DNA of 64,000 bases, taken from Perognathus longimembris pacificus (Eukaryota; Chordata; Mammalia; Rodentia; Heteromyidae). The stretch is from positions 19,308,073-19,372,072 of the forward strand of contig NC_063181.1 in NCBI RefSeq assembly GCF_023159225.1, given 5' to 3'. A program made the translations under genes and the position numbers. The notes beneath the pieces were generated by a model. That model saw only the letters and a list, made by a program, of their open reading frames with translations. It was not told the origin of the DNA and did not search any database. Numbering within the stretch: position 1 is the stretch's first letter; every line of letters starts with the position of its first letter. Shown here piece after piece: positions 12,236 to 24,442 of the stretch.

Positions 12236-12249
12236 ATATAAAAGCAGCA

Positions 12250-14770
12250 GCATATTTTTTTCTAGTATTTTCTTCATAGTGGCAAACATGTAGTGCCTCA
12301 GTTTTGCTATAGAGCAAGGAGGTTCATTTCACTGCATGCTCTTCTGCAGAGGTAAAATAGGATCTCAGCAATACCTACCAGCTACGGCTACTAATTTCAG
12401 TCCCAGCTATTATTTATGTTTTAGTCTGTCTTTTTGATCAGATTGTAGAGAGGTCAGTAGAAGACTTTCAAAACAAATTATAAAAATTATCAGTAAAAAG
12501 TCATTTTATAAGGAAATAAAAAATTCTAAGTTAAGCTCTGATCTAAAAATATGCTGGAATAAAATATTGTTCTGGGAGATCTAAATGAGATTTTAGAATA
12601 CAGAACCATACATATATATGTACATACATACATACATACATGTATGTAGGAAAGAATGAAAGGATAAGAGAGAAAAGAGGATAGAGACTACTTCTTTTAT
12701 CTTGTGGCTAAAAATTCCATTTAACCTAGCAAATGTTAATACTGCATACTTGTGAATAAAATTGTGATAGGAAATTGGAAAAAAGGAAATTGGAAAAATG
12801 GTTTAATTGCTAAACAGAGAAACTCAAAGTTCTTCAAAAAGTAATATTCAAGTTATAAACATGTCAGTCAATCTAGAATGCCCTGAAGTTTTTCAGGAGG
12901 AAAAATTTGAAGGAAGTGTTCTTTATTTATTCTAGAAAAACCAATATATGAAAACATAGTTTTCAAATAAAAATGAAAAAATTAAGAATGAGTTAGTCAT
13001 TTAGATGTAAAAGAGCCCTGACTCTCTTAACTCCACATACTCAAATACCCTCTAGATGGATCAGCTCTTAAATAAAGTTGATAAACTCTATTTTACTATA
13101 TGCCCAATCATTTAATAAACATGAATAGAATGATCATTCTAATCATTATAAACAATTAGAACAAAGAAAAAGGAGGATCAACTAACATAAAATATAGCTC
13201 CTCTTTAGCAAAATATATCTTTAAAAAACTAAGGACAAATTGCAAGTTGGAAATAATTCATTTCTCCCTATTCATTCAGATTTCTCTCTCTGCTTCCTCA
13301 ATGTCAGCAAACACGTCTTCACTCTGGCTAACCTTGCCCAACACTACTGTTATCCATACTGACTTATTCAACTGAAGTTCATGCTCAGTGGCAATAGTCA
13401 TTCTCAGTGAGCTAAACAATAATGGTAAAATCCACATCATAGTGTCAGCAACTCTGAATCTAAGTAGATTAGAGGAAAATTCTCAATCATACCTTAGGAC
13501 TCACTTTAAAATATAATTGCTAATATTAAATAAGTGCTTATTGCCTCCCAGCAATCTTGATCTATTTCCTTAGTCCTTCTTTTAATTTTTTAATGTTATT
13601 TCATATATTCTCTCCTCAAACCTCCATGGACCATTCATATCCTCCCTTCCAGCCATTTATCTTACTTGCTAAGTCATTCCAGAAACAAAAGAAGTCTGAA
13701 AAGAATGTCCATGAGCATCTTTTGTCACAATCTACCTGCTTACACTGAACAAATTAAATCTTATCAGTAACCACTTCTAAGAAATCTTCAGTGACAACCA
13801 ATTAATAGTGCATTTATATTGTTTAAAGCGATTTTTATTAATGACAAAAGCAATTTCATAGCAAATAATTTGAAAAGGCAACCTTTTTATCACCTTGTAA
13901 AATTTTATTAATCTACAGTAAATGCTGCAAAGGTTCTTGATATTACTTTTCCTCTAATGACCAAACAGAATGAACTTGACTAAGCAATCTGTCCTCAGTT
14001 AATTTCTTGAAAGCTGATTTTGTTTATCCTTCAGCAAGTACATGACTTTTTCTAGTGTCCATAAGTGCAACCTGTTTGATAGCTAATGGCTGGACACATG
14101 TCATGTCCACTATGCATAAACTGATGGGCAAAACCCAAGTAGAAGTAACATTACAAATGGGAGGTCAGGGAAATGCTGGAACCAAAACTGTCCGGAACAT
14201 CATTGAGCTGTACTTGGAAAGTGAAAATACTATTGCTGAATAAAGAAGTGTTTAGTCATGAAGAGATTTTTTTTCCCTTTCTGTACTCTACTTGGTCTGA
14301 AGAGCCTCTTTTATTTTTCAAGAGTAGTGTGTGATAACTTACTTTGGCATTCTCTCCATGAGAGCAAAGATTCAGTTGCAATATCAAACTGGTTGCTTAT
14401 TGCTCTTCTGTGAAAAGCATACCCGGACCAATCTATTTCAAAGGACAATACTCCAGGCATAACATGTGATGCAAATGGAATGTGACAATTTGATTTTCAA
14501 GTAGCACTTCATGGGAAAGCTTGGTTAAGCAAGAGCAGCAGGTCACAGTCAGCCCTTGTAAATGTACTGTATCAAACTGACTTAAAGTATCACAGAATAA
14601 AGTTAGCTTCTTAACTTCTTGGAAAATAGATCATATCTCAACGATTGAAAAAAATGTCTTGTTCTCGACAACTATTCAGCCTTTAGATTTAATTCTCTGT
14701 CCTTTGAGAATGGCTTGATAGTCCCTGTACTACAAATTTGGGACAAGTCCTTATGGGATGATTTCAAAGT
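12250..14770. other. Unrecognised AT-rich stretch
   Basis: It contains a short CATA/TGTA-type repeat around 12607-12645. Small plus-strand ORFs at 13557-13748 and 14055-14243 have no recognised domain. The latter ends just before an AATAAA-like sequence at 14240, but I could not identify it. No other signal is present. Confidence 0.4.
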
Positions 14771-14774
14771 CCAT

Positions 14775-15019
14775 TTATTATTTTTATTTTTGTTGCTCCT
14801 GGGTCTTGAATTCTGGGCCTGAGGGCTGTCCCTGAGCTCCTTTTTCTCAAGGCTACTTCGTGCTCTACCACTTGAGCCACAGCATGCCACTTCTGGCTTT
14901 TTCTGTGATTAAATGAAATCCCATTGACTTTCCTGCCCGGAATGGCTTCCAACCTCATTCCTCAGAGCTCAACCTCCTGAATAGTTAGGATTGCAGGCAT
15001 GAGCCTATAGTGCCAAGCT
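14775..15019 (-). mobile_element. B1-like/Geo composite SINE
   Basis: Plus-strand order is the T-rich tail, reversed Geo (GGGCCTGAGGGCTGTCCCTGA, CTACCACTTGAGCCACAG), then reversed B1-like (CTCAACCTCCTGAATAG, TTAGGATTGCAGGCATGAG). The Geo B-box on the minus strand reads GAATTCAAG, retaining the T of the ancestral box. Confidence 0.82.
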
Positions 15020-15029
15020 CTGAAAATCT

Positions 15030-16000
15030 ATTAAGAGAATTGTGGCAGGTGACTTACTCTGTTGTTGATGGGAAGTTGAAGACTACAGAGCAAGGAGATT
15101 CAATGTCTGGTAGTAGCCTGATTTCTGTTTCCAAAGCAGCTCCCTTCAGCTTCTTTTACAGTGGCACCACTGCTACCAGAAGCATGCTGTCATAGTTACT
15201 TCCCAGAAGGCCAGGCCTCTTACTTCTGTCAGGTTCTGACATATCAACTTGAGGGTATACTAATATTCAGACTGAAGAAGTAGTGTGTGTTTCATGACAT
15301 AGCTAAGACCAAGAGGATAAGAAGAATGAAGTAGGTATAATCAGAGATCTTCAGACACTGTTTGAAATACTAGAAAGATAATAACCAGAAAAGTGATAGT
15401 AAAGAATTTTTCAAGAAGCAAGTTCTGTACCATAGCTAAGCATGCTCTGTACCTCCCTTCCTCTAGTTCCCTAAATATCATCCTACATGTTTTGATAGCT
15501 ATGACTTAAGGAAAATATCTTAGATTTTCCTTGTCATCAAAATAATAACTGTGCTATCTAGAACAATCAGAATGTATACATTTTCTTTATCATAGATGAT
15601 AATCAAATATCTGGTTCAGATCACAGTCATTTATACTTGGACCATTCTCCACTGTGAAACTATCTCTTCGGTTTTTCACTTGTCGTTGACTGTGTCATAT
15701 ACCTCTTAAATTTTTTCTAGCTTCTTTTGGACTTCAGTTTTAAATTATAGTTAAGTTCCTCACTTTTCCTTGTGTTCATTCTTAGCTGAATTAACGACTT
15801 CATCCAATCTACCTTCATTATCAGTTATTTCTCATACATTTTGTCCTCAGAACACTTCCATGCTTTCAAAAATCATTAAGAACCATGATATTAATGTTAC
15901 ATCTTCTGATGCTTATAATGGAGACATTATTTTAAAATACCAAGGTTTATATATTAGCAAAATATATTGCAAAATATTACTTCGAGCAAAACCACATGTA
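15030..16000. other. Unrecognised stretch
   Basis: No recognisable repeat or gene. The short ORFs at 15010-15195 and 15770-16015 are unconvincing: the first starts in SINE sequence. Confidence 0.45.
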
Positions 16001-16016
16001 ATAAGAATATATTGAG

Positions 16017-16222
16017 GGGCTGGGGATATGGCCTAGTGGCAAGAGAGCTTGCCTCGTATACATGAGGCCCTGGGTTCGATTCCCCAGCACCACATATACA
16101 GAAAACGGCCAGAAGTGGCGCTTTGGCTCAAGTGGCAGAGTGCTAGCCTTGAGCAAAAGGAAGCCAGGGACAGTGCTCAGGCCCTGAGTCCAAGGCCCAG
16201 GACTGGCTGAAAAAAAAAAAAA
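16017..16222 (+). mobile_element. IDL-Geo dimeric SINE, full length
   Basis: Intact head (TGGCCTAGTGG; GGTTCGATTCC) and Geo half with GAGTCCAAGG. Target duplications AAGAATATATTGAG at 16003-16016 and 16223-16236 are perfect. A short 16-base poly(A) remains. Confidence 0.94.
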
Positions 16223-16502
16223 AAGAATATATTGAGTTGTATTTCTGCCAGTCTCTTTAATGGCAAGCTTAGGAGTGTTGGATTCTCATTTATGCTTCGG
16301 AAACCAGGCTGCAATGTGTCCTTCCTTAAAAATGCAGTTGAAATTCCTAAAGAAAATTTGTCCTGAAGTAGCTATAAGTATGAAAGTAGAAAGAATATTT
16401 GATTGCCTTTGTCAGTCTAGATTTGGATTTTCTACAATATTTGTACTTGTTTTCAAACTTATGTTCCCTTCTTTCTTTGATCTTTCTTGACTTTCTGAAC
16501 TT

Positions 16503-16730
16503 TTTTTAAAATTTTACTTTTATTGTAAGGTTGATGTACAAAAGGGTTACAGTTACATAGGTGAGGTAATGAATACATTTCATCTTGAACTGTGCCACTT
16601 CTTCCCTCATTTTCTCCCTGGTTTCCCCTCCCCAATTCTCCTCCCCCTTCCCCAATTTGTATAGTTCATTTTCAACATAGTGTCTAGTGAGCATCATTGC
16701 TGAATTAGTTCACCTTTTGTACCACTATTT
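16503..16730 (-). mobile_element. L1 3' UTR end
   Basis: A T run is followed by TTTTATTGTAAGGTTGATGT, GGGTTACAGTTACATAGG, and a C/T-rich tract (the L1 sense-strand polypurine tract) at 16610-16660. This is the same layout as the L1 ends at 1039 and 22480, but more diverged. The far boundary is uncertain. Confidence 0.75.
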
Positions 16731-16739
16731 CTGTGCTTC

Positions 16740-17640
16740 CCATTGCCGTCCCCCAACAGATAAACTTATGTGCAAGACAAAACGTGCAGAGCTCCAGGGC
16801 CATCAGGTGTGCCAGGTACCCAGGTAATTGGACAGGGATTTAAACTGCTGGGGGCTTCTTCATGGAGCCCTCCTGGGGGTGGATCTTACAGATGCCACTG
16901 GCCAACCTTAGGCACTTAGTGGCACTGGAAACTGGAGAAATCCACTCTAAAATAGTAACTCATGATATTTGGCTCTGGTCTGGCTTCTTAGGAGCAGTAG
17001 TCTCATCAGGCTGACCCTTGCCCCATCTTTCTTTTCCCCAAGAGCCAGTGGGTGGAGTCACAGTAAATTGCCTTGATGTAGTTGAGATAAACCGGATTCT
17101 ACAAACCAGAAGAAAAGAAAATGTAGACAGTTTAAAACTCTAGCAGCAAAGAAGCCCCAGGAAATGTAAAGAGGAAAGTTAGTATAGACAGCCATGGAGA
17201 AAGGGATAGAGAAAACAAAAAGGTTTCCTCTGGATAAGAAAGGAATTTAAAAAGTCAATTTTGAGAATGTTCCAGTAAGTCGCTGATGGTGTGAGGAAGT
17301 AGAAGATGGTGTGAGTGGGGATATGTTAAATTTTATAAGACACAGATTATAAAAACTATATAAAGAAAGACTTTAGAAAGAGAATTGGAGAAACAAAAAT
17401 GTTTCCTTTAGATTAATAGGTTTTGGCATGTTAAAAGTGAGACAATCCCTAGAAAGTTTGAGTATGTAACAAATGGTATCAGTATGTCTCAAAATTAGAG
17501 CATATGAGTAAAGTTGGGATGTAATCAAATTGGCTATAATATAAATAGGGTCAGAATTGGGGCTTCGGTGTAAAATTATGTTTATCTGTACCTGCATCTG
17601 CAGGGCTAAGGGACTTGTGTGATGTCATCTACATGTTATT
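16740..17640. other. Unclassified sequence, partly GC-richer
   Basis: 16750-16950 is less AT-rich than the surroundings and could be further L1 3' UTR or another old repeat, but I cannot place it. 17100-17600 is AT-rich without a recognisable signal. Confidence 0.35.
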
Positions 17641-17649
17641 CCTAACTTG

Positions 17650-17905
17650 CAATCACATTTGTTATGAGCTTTTATCGCCCCTTCAGAGCCCTATAGCAAG
17701 TCCACCAAGAGATCTGGCCCAAGCTAAAGGCCCTTTATGAGACTGGACCTCCTCCTGAGCCACACCCGCTACCAACTGAAGCACCACTGACAACTTAGGG
17801 TATTGCGGGCACAATACCAACCTGTCCCTACAGATTCTCCGTCAGAATCAAACTAATAAGCAAGGAGAACCATGACTGGTTCTCTCTCGAGTTACCTATC
17901 AGAAG
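17650..17905 (+). pseudogene. ERV internal remnant: integrase end and polypurine tract
   Basis: In one frame, 17663-17775 reads like the C-terminal part of a gammaretrovirus-type integrase: a Trp-Pro-Lys-Leu core around 17716 and a Gly-Pro-Pro-Pro-Glu-Pro-His run around 17745-17765. The frame has a stop at about 17693 and another soon after 17795, so it is dead. A purine-rich tract just before 17906 resembles the polypurine tract that primes plus-strand synthesis. Most of pol and all of env appear to be missing between the two. Confidence 0.55.
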
Positions 17906-18297
17906 CGGGGAATTAAGAGTTAAAGTAAACCCCATTTCCAGGCAGCCCCTGTTTTGTTGTCTGTTTAAGCTATGAGTAACCCAGGCCACCAATTATCCCG
18001 GCTAGCAGGACAAGCTTATTAGGGCCCAGCCAGTCAGGATACTCACTGCTTAACTCTGACCGCCTGGAATGCTTTACTCTAACCGCCCCGGAATGCCTCG
18101 AGCCCTGAGCCAATCAGATTTGCACCATATCCTAATCTTGCTTGAACACCTGATTGCTGTAACATGGTTTTTTGCCTTTATAAACTCTGTGATATCTCAG
18201 CTCAGGGCTTCCTCCTAACCTTCGCTGTGTCAGAGTGTAGGATGAGGCCTGACCTGCAGCTCGCCTGAATAAAGCCTTGCTTTTGCATTTTGGGAAA
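17906..18297 (+). mobile_element. Gammaretrovirus-like 3' LTR (U3-R), A-rich end
   Basis: It aligns by eye to the solo LTR at 51321-51738. CCAAT is at 18110-18114, TATAAA at 18179-18184 and the poly(A) signal AATAAA at 18268-18273. U3 carries two imperfect ~24-base repeats (CTTAACTCTGACCGCC / CTTTACTCTAACCGCC). The LTR similarity stops about 20 bases after AATAAA, where U5 should begin. An A-rich (AAAC)n tract follows to about 18330. Confidence 0.8.
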
Positions 18298-18469
18298 AAA
18301 GCAAAACAAACAAACAAACAAACAAAAAACAGCGACAAAAGTGGAAAAACAGAAAAAAAATACAAAAAGTAAAATAAAAATTCCTTTGTTTGCATTTCTT
18401 GGAGTTTATTTTGATAAATAATTTTATGTGATCACACACAAATAGCTATTGCACCTTTGTGATCTCCTA

Positions 18470-20375
18470 AGAATATCCTCCTTTGGTCTCACAGTCTCAA
18501 TGATTACAGTCCTGATTAATTGATCATGTCCAAGTGCAATATTTTGTCTTTTACCATCCATTGTGTTTACTTGTAGATTTACTGATACCTTCTAATTACT
18601 GCAAGTGCGGGAAAACATTGGCTTTGTTTTTCTTTGGGTCTGACGTACTTGGTAAACAAATCTGTAATGAACATTGTTGTGCTGGTAGCTTTAGTGTGAC
18701 TAGGTTGTGGTCTACTGCATTAATGCAGAGGAATTTGCTGTGTCATATGGAAAATCTATGTTTACTATTTTAAGGAACCTCCATACTGCTTTCCAGAGTG
18801 GTAGAAGAAGTTTATATTCCCACCAACAGTATAATAGCACTCCCTGTTGGCCACAGCTCCTCCAGCATCTGTTATTGTTACTTCTCTTGATAATGACTAT
18901 CTTAACTGTGGTGTGGTGGAATCTTAAGGTTGTTTTGATTTGCATAAAAGAATTATGGACAGAGATGTTGAACATCTTTTCATGTGTCTATTGACCATTC
19001 TTACTTCTTCTCCTGAGAAGTCTCTCTTTAAGTCTTTAGTCCATTTATTAATTGGGTTGTTGTGTCTTTGAGGACTTGTATTTGAGGGCTTTGTTTTTTT
19101 TAAGTATATTTTAGGTATGAGGCCCGTGTCTGAAGGGCTTTCTATTTATTTTGCTAGTTATATTCTTGGCCATGCAAAAACCCTTCAGTTTGATGCAATC
19201 CCATTTTATCCAGACTTTGATTTGTTGTGATTCTGGTCTTTTACTTATGAATTTTCAACCCATGCCAAGTATTTCCCCTATATCTTCCTGTGATATTTTC
19301 ATGGCCTTAAATTGAAGTCTTCAATCCATTTGGAATTGATTCTGGTTCAGGGTGATAAATAAGGATTAGCTTCGTTTTTCTACACATGTGTTGCCAGTTC
19401 TACGAGGACGGTTGGAAGAGGCTTTCTTCCATCCTATGTTTTGGCTCCCTTATCAAATATTAGGGGGGAGGTCTGTGGGCTTATTTCTGGGTCTTCTGTT
19501 TGTTAGTGTTCAGGCCTATTCTTGTGCCAGTACCAAGTTACTTTTATTACTACAGCTTTGTAATAGAGTTTGAGGTTTGGTATTGATATTCCTCTAGCAC
19601 TGTTCTTGTTAGATCTGTTTTTTGCTACTCAGGGTCTTCTATTATTCCATATGAATTGCTTCCACTATATTATTAAAGAATATTGTGATTTTGATGGATG
19701 TTGAATTTGTAGCTAGCTTTGAGAAGTATTGCCATTTTCTCTGCGTTAATCCTTCCAATCCAGAGAATGGATTTTTTTTCCCCCATTTCCTTAAATGTGG
19801 GAAGTTTTTTTTCCCCATTTCCTTCAGTCTGCTTTAATTCATTTTTATCTTTTTTTTTTTTTTTTTAGGTTTTTAAAGTTTTCATCATGGAGGTCCTTCA
19901 CATCTTTAGGTAATTCCTAGGTATTTTTGAAGCTATTACTAATGTAGTTGCTTTACTATTTCAGCCTCGTTCTTCTCACTGTTTTCATACAGAAAAGCTA
20001 CTGATTTTTGTGGGTTAATTTTATATGCCACTACTCGGCTAAAGTTTCAGATCAGCTTAAGTAACTTGGGAGAGGAATCCACAGGGTTATTTAAGAAGAG
20101 AACATTGTCATCTGTGATAGTTTTACTTCTTTCCCTATTTGGATCCCTTTTATGTTTGTCTCTTGCCTTATTTCTCTTGGAAATTCAAGTACTATATTGA
20201 AGAGGAGTGGAGAGAGTGGATATCTTTGTCTCATTCTTGATTTCAGAAGAAATTGTTTTAACTTTTCAACATCAAGTACAATGTTGGATGTAGATTTGTC
20301 ATATACAGACTTTATTATATTGAGGAATACTGAACTTCTTTAATAAGTAAAGAATACTTACCTATAATTCTCTTG
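18470..20375 (-). mobile_element. Decayed L1 ORF2 block
   Basis: About 1.9 kb reads, on the plus strand, as a reversed L1 ORF2. Typical blocks include CCATACTGCTTTCCAGAGTGG, ATTCCCACCAACAGTATA, TCCTCCAGCATCTGTTATTG, CATCCTATGTTTTGG and CTTTGTAATAGAGTTTGAG. Many stops and frameshifts interrupt the frame on the minus strand, so no functional protein is encoded. There is no 3' UTR with poly(A) at its proximal end, so it was probably trimmed later. Confidence 0.85.
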
Positions 20376-20389
20376 CCTCAAGAAATATT

Positions 20390-20515
20390 ACGTTTTCTTT
20401 TTCCTAGTCAGTCATGGGGCTTGACCTTGAGGCCTGGCCACTGTCCCTGAACTCTTATTTGCACAAGGCTAGCATTCTACAACTGTAATCCATAGCTCCA
20501 CTTTCAATACCAGTT
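20390..20515 (-). mobile_element. Geo monomer, old truncated SINE
   Basis: Reversed Geo module: CCTAGTCAGTCATGGGGC, GGCCACTGTCCCTGA, CACAAGGCTAGCATTCTAC. No left monomer is present. A short AGAAATATT direct repeat at 20381-20389 and 20516-20524 is a plausible target duplication. The copy is heavily mutated. Confidence 0.65.
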
Positions 20516-20809
20516 AGAAATATTTTCTTCTCTTAAATGAAAAAGGCAATATAATGAAGTGTCTGTGGGCTTATGCAATTAAGACTTTTAAAATCGTAAT
20601 TCATTGCTTTAAATTCACAGACAAACATCAAAATAAAATATTTCATTAGTTTTCTCTTCTTAAGAAAATGTTAAGGGAATAATCTAAATAATATTGATTT
20701 CATTCTGTTTATTACAGACAATGGATGAATTTTAAAGTGTTTTTCATTTATCACAATAATTTGCCTTACAGCCATTTAGTTTATTGAAGATTTATTCTCT
20801 TCCTTTTGG

Positions 20810-21862
20810 TGTCCAAAATGATTATTGATCAGTACAAAAAGTTGTTCTGTAATGATCAAAAACACTACTCAGAAGAAATACGTATGGTTAATAAGTACAT
20901 GTAGAGATGATTAACATTCCTGATTGTAAGAAGGAATGAAAATCAAAATAACATTGAGATTTGCATCTCACTCCAATGAGAATGATGATCATCAGGAATA
21001 TGATAAATTCCAATAAGAATGTGAGGAAGAAGAGTCCCTAATATGTTGGTGGCAATGTAAACCAGTGAAAACACTATGGAAATTAGTGTTGATGTTCTTC
21101 AAAAAACGAAATATGGAGCTACCCTATGATCCAATGACACCATTTATCTGTTAACATTTATCCTGGTCATTTATCTGAATCTTTTCATCATGTGATATAG
21201 CCAAGGCAGCTGCCTACCCCATATTCATTTCAGCACAGTTCAGAATTTACAGCATAGTTTAGAATAGTCAGGCTAGGGAAGTAGCCAAGATTCTCTATAA
21301 TAGCTGAATAGATTTAAAAACAAATCTTTCCCAAAAAGAATATATGAGCATGGTACACACACATTTACACACAATGGAATTTTATGCAATCATCATGTAG
21401 ATTGAAAAGTATGTGTCTTTCAAAGAAATGGATGAGTCTGGGAAATGTATTTAGCAAAGTAAATCAGGCACATGTGTCAGTCTTCAATTCAAAATACATC
21501 TTCCCAAGTAAACACAAGCAGAAGTATTCATATGTTTATCATAAGTAACACCATGAAGTAAACCTTTTGAAGATTTAACAGACAATTTAACAAAATGAAT
21601 ACTAAGAAGCTGGAAAAATATTTGAAGATGGAGGGCTTTTGTTGAAGAGGAGAGGGTGCATGTAAAAGGTAATGAGGAGCAACTACAGCTAGAATGCTGA
21701 ATGTACATAAGGGAGAAAGGAAATACAACATGCAAAATGACTCTGAGAGGAAGCAGATGAGGATGGAGTCTTGACTGACCATGAAGCATTGGATAAAAAT
21801 TTGGATCTGTTAAAGTGCAACTCCCTTGTACAACTATTTGTAATTTAAAAAATATTTTTAAA
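20810..21862 (+). mobile_element. L1 3' end (ORF2 end and 3' UTR), old
   Basis: L1 ORF2-derived blocks are recognisable: AATCAAAATAACATTGAGAT, GTTGGTGGCAATGTAAACC, GAAATATGGAGCTACCCTATG, CACAATGGAATTTTATGC. The 3' UTR ends with CAACTCCCTTGTACAACTA and an A-rich tail, into which an IDL-Geo has inserted. Reading frames are broken. Confidence 0.82.
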
Positions 21863-21875
21863 AAGATGACAATTA

Positions 21876-22069
21876 GGGCTGGGGATATAGCCTAGTGGCA
21901 AGAGTGCCTGCCTCGGATACACGAGGCCCTAGGTTCGATTCCCCAGCACCACATATACAGAAAACGGCCAGAAGCGGCGCTGTGGCTCAAGTGGCAGAGT
22001 GCTATGCTAGCCTTGAGCGGGAAGAAGCCAGGGACAGTGCTCGGGCCCTGAGTCCAAGGCCCAGGACTG

Positions 22070-22114
<45 letters not shown>
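21876..22114 (+). mobile_element. IDL-Geo SINE, young subfamily
   Basis: It carries the young-type positions GGATATAGCC, TGCCTGCCTCGGATACACGAG, CCCTAGGTTCG, AAGCGGCGC and GAGCGGGAAG. A 5-base duplication (GCTATGCTAG) lies in the Geo half. The uninterrupted poly(A) is over 40 bases. Target duplications AAGATGACAATTA at 21863-21875 and 22115-22127 are perfect. It inserted into the A-rich tail of the preceding L1. Confidence 0.94.
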
Positions 22115-22118
<4 letters not shown>

Positions 22119-22479
22119 TGACAATTAAAAAGCTGTTCTGGGGAAAGAGTAAATATTGTTTTTAATTTCCTAACAAAGGAGTGAAGAGAATCCTATTGCA
22201 GTTTATTAAATTCACAGTATGCCATCAAATTTTAAATTTTACTGGATAGAATACTTGAGTAAAATGTGAACAAATAGTTAAACTTCTTGATATAAATTAC
22301 ACAGGATTTTTTTATAATGCTCTCCATTTCCATCTATGTTCCTGCAAATTACATAATTTGATTCTTCTTCATGAAAGAATATTACTCCTCTATTTTACCT
22401 GTGTACCAAATTTTCTTTATCTATCATCAGTTATTTTTGATATATTAGATTTGACCCCCACACTATTCTTTGAAATTCT

Positions 22480-22893
22480 TTTCTTTTTTATTTTTTACTT
22501 ATTTTATTTTTTTATTGTCAAACTGATATACAGAGCAATTACAGTTTCATAAGTTAGGCTTTGGATACATTTCTTGTACTGTTTGTTACCTCCTCCCTCA
22601 TTCCCTCTCCCCCTCCCTCCCCCTCCCCCTTTCCCTTCCCCCCATGAGTTGTTCAGTAGATTTACACTAAACAGTTTTGCAAGTATTGCTTTTGTAATCG
22701 TTTGTCTTTTTTACCCTGTGTCTCTCTATTTTGTTATTCCCTTTCAGTTTCCTAGTTCTAATACCTGTATACACGGTTTACTCAGATAAGATACAGAGAT
22801 AGTGCAGGTACAACCACAGAAAGGTGATACAAGAGGATCATCAACAATAGACGCTACGGTTTCACATTGCATGTTGAAACGACTGTTATATCA
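22480..22893 (-). mobile_element. 5'-truncated L1 3' UTR
   Basis: Same 3' UTR as at 1039-1450: T-rich tail, AAACTGATATACAGAG, TTTCTTGTACTGTTTGTTACC, then a strongly C-rich tract at 22600-22645, CAAGTATTGCTTTTGTAATCG, and it stops near TTCACATTGCATGTTGAAAC. It contains no ORF2. Confidence 0.88.
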
Positions 22894-22899
22894 TTGTTG

Positions 22900-24230
22900 T
22901 AAATACTTTCAACACAACATTCTTTGCAAATGAAAAAATGTCCTAATATCAATACAGGGTTACAAATACTATGAAACATAAAGTTTTCTGTTTATGACTT
23001 CTTTTCCTATGAGGAACTGAAAGTGCTTTTTAAACTAATCCACTTTCTTCTCATGATAACCTTTCACATCAGAACAAACTCTTTTCTGTCCTTAAAAAAC
23101 ATACTAGACATTGCTAAGAGTCTCAGATGACTAATGACATTAAGAGATAGCATCAAAACTTCATGTATCCTGCTTATGGGCCAAAGTGCACTAGCCCTCG
23201 AGCTTAGAGGATAAAACTAGTTTCTGTGAGAAAAGCTATTCAGAATATCTCATTTGAACACTTTACTATGTGGAACTGAAGATACAAATGGGGGACTTTT
23301 TCTCCTTCATATAGACTGTGGTTCTGAGCTACAAGTTCTATCAACTTGTCTGGTATAACACCAAGGGGTGACAGCTGCCCAGAGAAAGAATTGCTCCAGG
23401 TCAAAAGAAATGGATAATGATTTTCTAAGAGTATATCAAGAGATGGATGACATGAAGAGGAATTTCAGGCAGGCAAAGGAAATGGCTGGAAACAAATGTC
23501 TCAGGCTTTACTGGTCTTTTGTGGTTGTCTTTCAGAGCTGCCAGAGGGAATAACTTCATAGCTCTATTGACCATGGAGCAGTTAAAGTTTCTATTAAAAA
23601 TTTGCTGAATTAACACTCTGGATGCTCTTGGACAAATAGTCAAAGTTCAAGCCTAAAACTTAGCTGACTTGATTATAGCTGCTTTGTTTTTAACTTAATA
23701 TGTCTGCTCTCCTTTTTTAATAATCATTTGTCATCATTTCAAGGACATTATTTAAAAATATGAATGAATGTGACTTTTAAGTTGTACAGATGTAATATTA
23801 AACTAGCCCAGCCCTATTTTCATTTTTTGAGACAAGCTTTATATTTAATAGCAGTTTTAGCCTTTCTATTTTCCTATATTGCACTATATTCAGCTTATTC
23901 CTAATATTCCTATATTCAGCTTATCTTCCAAGTAGCACAAATTTGAGCTCACTATAATTTTACCTTTGACAAGGTGGATGGCCACCAGAGTACTGTCTTG
24001 GGGGAAAAACTAACATCTACATTAAATTTTAAATTTTTGTTATCTTGTCTTCCTTGATAATTTTTACACAATGATACATTAACTTCTCAGATTAGTTGAT
24101 TATTTCTACTTCAATTATTTCTTCTAATTTAAAAATGTCACACCTTTGCATGTTAACTGAGCAACTTGGATATTCAGTGTATATGACTTCCCTTACACTT
24201 CAAATTTTTTTGTTTAAATTATCCTAGCCT
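22900..24230. other. Unrecognised stretch
   Basis: The 61-codon ORF at 23368-23553 has no recognisable domain. A small direct repeat (CTATATTCAGCTTAT) occurs near 23885-23930. No other signal. Confidence 0.45.
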
Positions 24231-24243
24231 ATTTCCATTTTTT

Positions 24244-24442
24244 TTTTTTGGCCAGTCCTGGGCCTTGGACTCAGGGCCTGAGCACTGTCCCTGGCTTCTT
24301 CCTGCTCAAGGCTAGCACTCCGCCACTTGAGCCACAGCACCGCTTCTGGCCGTTTTCTGTATATGTGGTGCTGGGGAATCGAACCTAGGGCCTCGTGTAT
24401 CCGAGGCAGGCACTCTTGCCACTAGGCTATATCCCCAGCCCC
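24244..24442 (-). mobile_element. IDL-Geo SINE, young subfamily
   Basis: A minus-strand copy with all young-type positions (GCGGCGC-type seen as CACCGCTTCTGG, CGTGTATCCGAGG, CCACTAGGCTATATCCCC). Target duplications TCCATTTTTT at 24234-24243 and 24443-24452 flank it, partly merging with the T run. CpG sites are well preserved, which also suggests youth. Confidence 0.92.

Noticed and set aside
14055..14243. 62-codon ORF followed by AATAAA-like sequence
   Set aside because: Looked like a processed pseudogene end, but there is no poly(A), no recognisable protein and no target duplication.
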